This document shows, piece after piece, positions 61,516 through 64,000 of a stretch of 64,000 nucleotides of DNA. The position numbers were made by a program, and so were the translations under genes. Each line of letters opens with the position of its first letter. Within the stretch, counting starts at the first letter, position 1. Source of the DNA: Actinosynnema sp. ALI-1.44 (GTDB lineage: Bacteria > Actinomycetota > Actinomycetes > Mycobacteriales > Pseudonocardiaceae); contig NZ_MTQO01000047.1 of the NCBI RefSeq assembly GCF_001984155.1, forward strand, positions 62,001-126,000, in the 5' to 3' direction. The notes beneath the pieces were generated by a model. The model did no database searches. It worked only from the letters and a program-made list of their open reading frames with translations, and was not told the DNA's origin.

Positions 61516-62430
61516 TCAGCGCCCGGTGTAGCCGACCAGCGCGTCCCAGTCCACGACCGGCTCCGCCAGGCCCCGCTGGGCAAGATACGCCGCCGACTGC
61601 TGCTTGGCCTTGGCGATCCAGTCGTACTCGCCGCCGCCTGCCCCGCGCTCGTCCGGCAGCGCGCCGGGGATCCGCTCCGCGGTGAAGCGCTCGCCGTCGA
61701 ACGAACCGACCACCTGAAGTGTAAGCATGCTGCTCGTGTCGCCACCCGCGCCGAGGCTGTGCCGGTGCCACAACAGGCTCGCCGGTCCCGGCTTGCCCGC
61801 GAACGGCTGCAGCGGGCGAACCCGCAGATCCGCCGTCACCTCGGCGCGGACCGAGTACGGGTGGCCCTGGTCGTCGAACGTCGTGAACACGGCGGTCGGG
61901 TAGCGCTCGATCGCGTCCTTGATCTGCTCGGCCATCGGCGCCGCCTGCGGTGGTGGCGGTTCCAGCGCGCCACCGGCCGGCGTCGCGTCGAAGACGTGCA
62001 CTTGTTCAGGCGTGACGTACACCGGCAGCCGCCAGTAGTACCAATCCATGGCGGCGCGGTAGTCGGGGGAGGCGAACTGGGTGGCGTACTCGGGATTGCG
62101 GGAGAACGTGGCGCTCCAGAAGTCCTCGAGTTCCGCGGTCCCGGCGGCGATCCGCGGCGCTTCGGCCCTGCCCTGCACCAGTACGGCGGTCCCACCGTCG
62201 AGGCCACTGCCGGTCAGGTCGGAGTAGAACAGCGACACCCGGCCGTCGCGCCGGATGTTGAACACCTTCTGCGGGAACGCGAGCGGCGTGGTCAGCACGA
62301 TGTGGTCCTTCCCGGGAACCCAGATCGCCGACATCGGCCGCACCTGCGGCGAGCCGTCCTTGCCGATGGTGGCGAGTTCGACCACCCGCACCTTCGACAG
62401 CACCTCGGACACTCGTGAATCGATCAGCAT
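61516..62430 (-). CDS. Pyridoxamine 5'-phosphate oxidase-fold protein, two domains
   Basis: 304 residues with a tandem of split-barrel (PNPOx-like) halves: the N-terminal half VVELATIGKDGSPQVRPMSA ... RRDGRVSLFYSD is a clear flavin/F420-type barrel, and a second, weaker copy begins at PTAVFTTFDDQGHPYSVRAE. Such proteins in actinomycetes bind FMN, F420 or heme. Substrate unknown. ATG 62430; divergent from the HTH gene at 62493 across 62 bases with an ACCTC/GAGGT inverted pair (62446-62450, 62461-62465). Confidence 0.82.
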   Translation of the reverse strand: MLIDSRVSEVLSKVRVVELATIGKDGSPQVRPMSAIWVPGKDHIVLTTPLAFPQKVFNIRRDGRVSLFYSDLTGSGLDGGTAVLVQGRAEAPRIAAGTAELEDFWSATFSRNPEYATQFASPDYRAAMDWYYWRLPVYVTPEQVHVFDATPAGGALEPPPPQAAPMAEQIKDAIERYPTAVFTTFDDQGHPYSVRAEVTADLRVRPLQPFAGKPGPASLLWHRHSLGAGGDTSSMLTLQVVGSFDGERFTAERIPGALPDERGAGGGEYDWIAKAKQQSAAYLAQRGLAEPVVDWDALVGYTGR

Positions 62431-62492
62431 GGCGTGGACGCTAAAACCTCAACCACGGTCGAGGTCAACGAGCGGGCATTATCATCGGAAGC

Positions 62493-62723
62493 ATGGTTCG
62501 GCCACCACTCACCCCCGAGGACCGCGAACGCGGCGTCCGGCTCGGTGAGGCGCTGCGCGCGGCGCGGGCGGGCCGGACCACGGTGGAGATCGCCGCGGCG
62601 GCGGGCATCTCGGTGGAGACCCTGCGCAAGATCGAACACGGCCGGATCCCCACCCCCGCGTTCTTCACGGTGGTCGCGATCGCCAAGGCGGTCGACCTCC
62701 CACTGGACAAGCTCCCGGGATGA
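62493..62723 (+). CDS. Small Xre-family helix-turn-helix regulator
   Basis: 76 residues that are essentially one HTH domain: RLGEALRAARAGRTTVEIAA, then GISVETLRKIEHGRIPTPAF, the recognition-helix region. ATG 62493 lies seven bases after TATCAT (62480-62485), a likely -10 for leaderless translation. Its stop overlaps the start of the kinase gene (ATGA). It likely autoregulates this operon and perhaps the divergent PNPOx gene. Confidence 0.88.
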   Translation: MVRPPLTPEDRERGVRLGEALRAARAGRTTVEIAAAAGISVETLRKIEHGRIPTPAFFTVVAIAKAVDLPLDKLPG

Positions 62724-63457
62724 ACCTCGAACCGGCGCGAGCCCGGATGCGACGGCGGTTCGGCCCCGAGGCACACGCGTGGATGGACGCGTTGCCCGCC
62801 CGGATCGCGGACTTGGCGCGGCGCTGGGCCCTGACGCCGGGCGAGCCGTACCCCACAGGCAACTCGTCGGTGGCCATCCGCTGCGGTGACGTGGTCCTGA
62901 AACTCTCGCCGCAGGTGGACTTCCTCGCCGAGCAGGCGCGGGTCCTGCGGATGTACGAACCCAGCGGCCGCGTGCCCCGGGTGTTCCAGCACGAGGACGG
63001 CGCGATGGTGATGGAGATCATCGAGCCGGGCACGTTCGTCACCGAGGTACCGCCGCCGGAGGAATTCGCCGCGCTGATGACGGACCTGCACGCGGTCGGT
63101 GATCCCGCGGTCGCCGAACGGGACATGCTCGCCTACACCGAGGAGTTCTTCGACCGCATGGAGAGCCGCGGCGTGGACATCGGTTCGTCACGGCAACTGC
63201 GCGACGAACTCGTCGCCACCCAGGACGATGTCGTTCTGCTGCATGGGGACCTGCATTTCCACAACATCCTCGTCGGCCCGCGCGGGCTGATGGTGATCGA
63301 CCCGAAGGCGTGCGCGGGGGACCGCGCGTTCGACGCGATCGACTACGCGATGGCCGCGCCGGACCGCGTCAAGGAACTGGCGAAAGCCGCCAATCTGGAC
63401 GCTGAGCGAATCGCCGCGTGGCGTCGGATGCTGCACTGGGTAGATTCACCCCTATGA
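62720..63457 (+). CDS. Aminoglycoside/hydroxyurea phosphotransferase-like kinase
   Basis: 245 residues with a protein-kinase-like fold of the APH type. Catalytic loop VVLLHGDLHFHNILVGPRG carries the base Asp and the metal Asn, and VIDPKACAGDRAFD the second metal Asp. The GPRGLMVIDPK form is that of the APH(6)/streptomycin-6-kinase and hydroxyurea-resistance family. The nucleotide-side Lys is in VVLKLSPQVDF. A true antibiotic substrate is not proven; such genes are often intrinsic kinases. Coupled at both ends by ATGA to the HTH and the pentapeptide genes. Confidence 0.85.
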   Translation: MNLEPARARMRRRFGPEAHAWMDALPARIADLARRWALTPGEPYPTGNSSVAIRCGDVVLKLSPQVDFLAEQARVLRMYEPSGRVPRVFQHEDGAMVMEIIEPGTFVTEVPPPEEFAALMTDLHAVGDPAVAERDMLAYTEEFFDRMESRGVDIGSSRQLRDELVATQDDVVLLHGDLHFHNILVGPRGLMVIDPKACAGDRAFDAIDYAMAAPDRVKELAKAANLDAERIAAWRRMLHWVDSPL

Positions 63458-64000
63458 CGGCGATCGAGGGCAAGAAGTTCGACGACGAGGACTGGTACGG
63501 CGAAGAGCTCGACGGCCGCGTCTACCGGAACTGCGCCTTCCACGAAGTGGACATGACCGAGGTCGTCAACACCGGCAGCACCTTCGAGGAATGCACGTTC
63601 GGCAACGTCAAGTTCAACGCCTCGAAGCACTCCAGCGCCGCCTTCGTCAACTGCGTCTTCAAGCGCTGCAACCTTTTCGACACCGAGTTCGACGGGTGCA
63701 AACTCGTCGGCAGCACGTTCGCCGAATGCACCATGCGGCCCATGCGGGTCCGCGGCGGCGACTGGTCGTTCGCGGTGCTGTCCGGTGTGGATCTGCGCAA
63801 CTGCGTGTTCCGCGACGTGCGGATGCGGGAAACGGATCTGACCGCGGCCGACTGCGAGAAAGCCGAATTCCTCAACGTGGACATGGCTTCCGCGCAGCTG
63901 GACCGGATCCGGCTGGTCGGCGCGGACTTGCGCGGCAGTGACCTGTCGTCGCTCAACCCGTTCGACGCCGAGCTGAAAGACGCGATCATCGGGGTCGACC
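63454..64000 (+). CDS. Pentapeptide-repeat protein, C-terminus beyond window
   Basis: 182 codons visible from ATG 63454, overlapping the kinase stop (ATGA). After a short start (TAIEGKKFDDEDWYGEELDG) the protein reads in five-residue steps with Phe/Leu/Met at the centre: NCAFHEVDMTEV, ECTFGNVKFNAS, NCVFKRCNLFDTEFDG, NCVFRDVRMRETDL, GADLRGSDLSSL. This predicts a right-handed quadrilateral beta helix, the fold of MfpA and Qnr, DNA mimics that protect gyrase; many relatives have other roles. The frame remains open at the window edge. Confidence 0.85.
   Translation, partial: MTAIEGKKFDDEDWYGEELDGRVYRNCAFHEVDMTEVVNTGSTFEECTFGNVKFNASKHSSAAFVNCVFKRCNLFDTEFDGCKLVGSTFAECTMRPMRVRGGDWSFAVLSGVDLRNCVFRDVRMRETDLTAADCEKAEFLNVDMASAQLDRIRLVGADLRGSDLSSLNPFDAELKDAIIGVD

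Overview
The window is a roughly 70% GC, densely packed chromosomal segment of an actinomycete. Frequent GTG and some TTG starts, ATGA/GTGA overlaps, many probable leaderless starts and the gene content (actinobacterial cytochrome bc1-aa3 supercomplex, PimB'-type mannosyltransferase, RNase AS, FadD15, a PPi-type phosphofructokinase) point to the Pseudonocardiales (Amycolatopsis/Lentzea/Saccharothrix-like). The genus cannot be fixed from the sequence alone. The backbone follows, from memory, the order of the M. tuberculosis Rv2213-Rv2179c region, and several assignments lean on that synteny.

Layout. 1-9.0 kb: leucyl aminopeptidase (cut by the window edge), an APC transporter, gcvT, ilvE, the lower cobalamin pathway cobU-cobT-cobS, and an aldo/keto reductase. 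9.0-12.1 kb: DUF3043 membrane protein, the Fe-S carrier erpA, an adenosine kinase-like PfkB enzyme coupled to a lone XdhC C-terminal domain. 12.1-23.5 kb: asnB and respiration genes (ctaC-ctaF, ctaE-qcrC-qcrA-qcrB) interrupted by trpD and a degenerate receiver gene. A second complete qcrB paralogue follows behind its own terminator and a 14-bp palindrome resembling a DosR box. 23.5-26.1 kb: a four-gene minus-strand operon of type VII secretion flavour (YxxxD protein, WxG protein, YbaB-like protein, anchored extracellular protein) with no recognised assignment. 26.3-31.4 kb: lone Lrp ligand-binding domain, cupin, GlxA-like AraC regulator, coiled-coil NYN protein, and a DEDDh exonuclease/GIY-YIG (UvrC-like) fusion.

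31.4-43.3 kb looks like an inserted carbohydrate island: a decayed ribD fragment at its left edge, an exported operon (GH95 fucosidase-like, polysaccharide-lyase-like, GH27 alpha-galactosidase) converging on a GH13 glucosidase-permease-permease-binding protein cluster with a LacI regulator. No transporter ATPase is encoded here. 43.4-51.3 kb: peptidoglycan and stress functions, namely a VanY carboxypeptidase with a degenerate NlpC/P60 domain, a HelD/HelR-like helicase, a small CxxC protein behind a palindrome, an NlpC/P60 endopeptidase with a long structured leader, an anchored HExxH protease, and pimB'. 51.4-59.5 kb: ROK kinase, small conserved protein, ArsA-like ATPase, two SRPBCC proteins, a phosphoesterase, fadD15, a membrane protein, plsC and RNase AS. 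59.6-64 kb: PPi-type phosphofructokinase, methionine aminopeptidase, a PNPOx-fold protein, and a coupled HTH regulator / APH-type kinase / pentapeptide-repeat operon that runs off the right edge.

No tRNA, rRNA, CRISPR array, transposase or T7SS core gene was seen. Interspersed elements include a 24-bp repeat unit found in tandem (about 51.35 kb) and as a perfect inverted repeat (about 60.67 kb), and two long hairpins with identical outer arms (about 5.25 and 57.39 kb).
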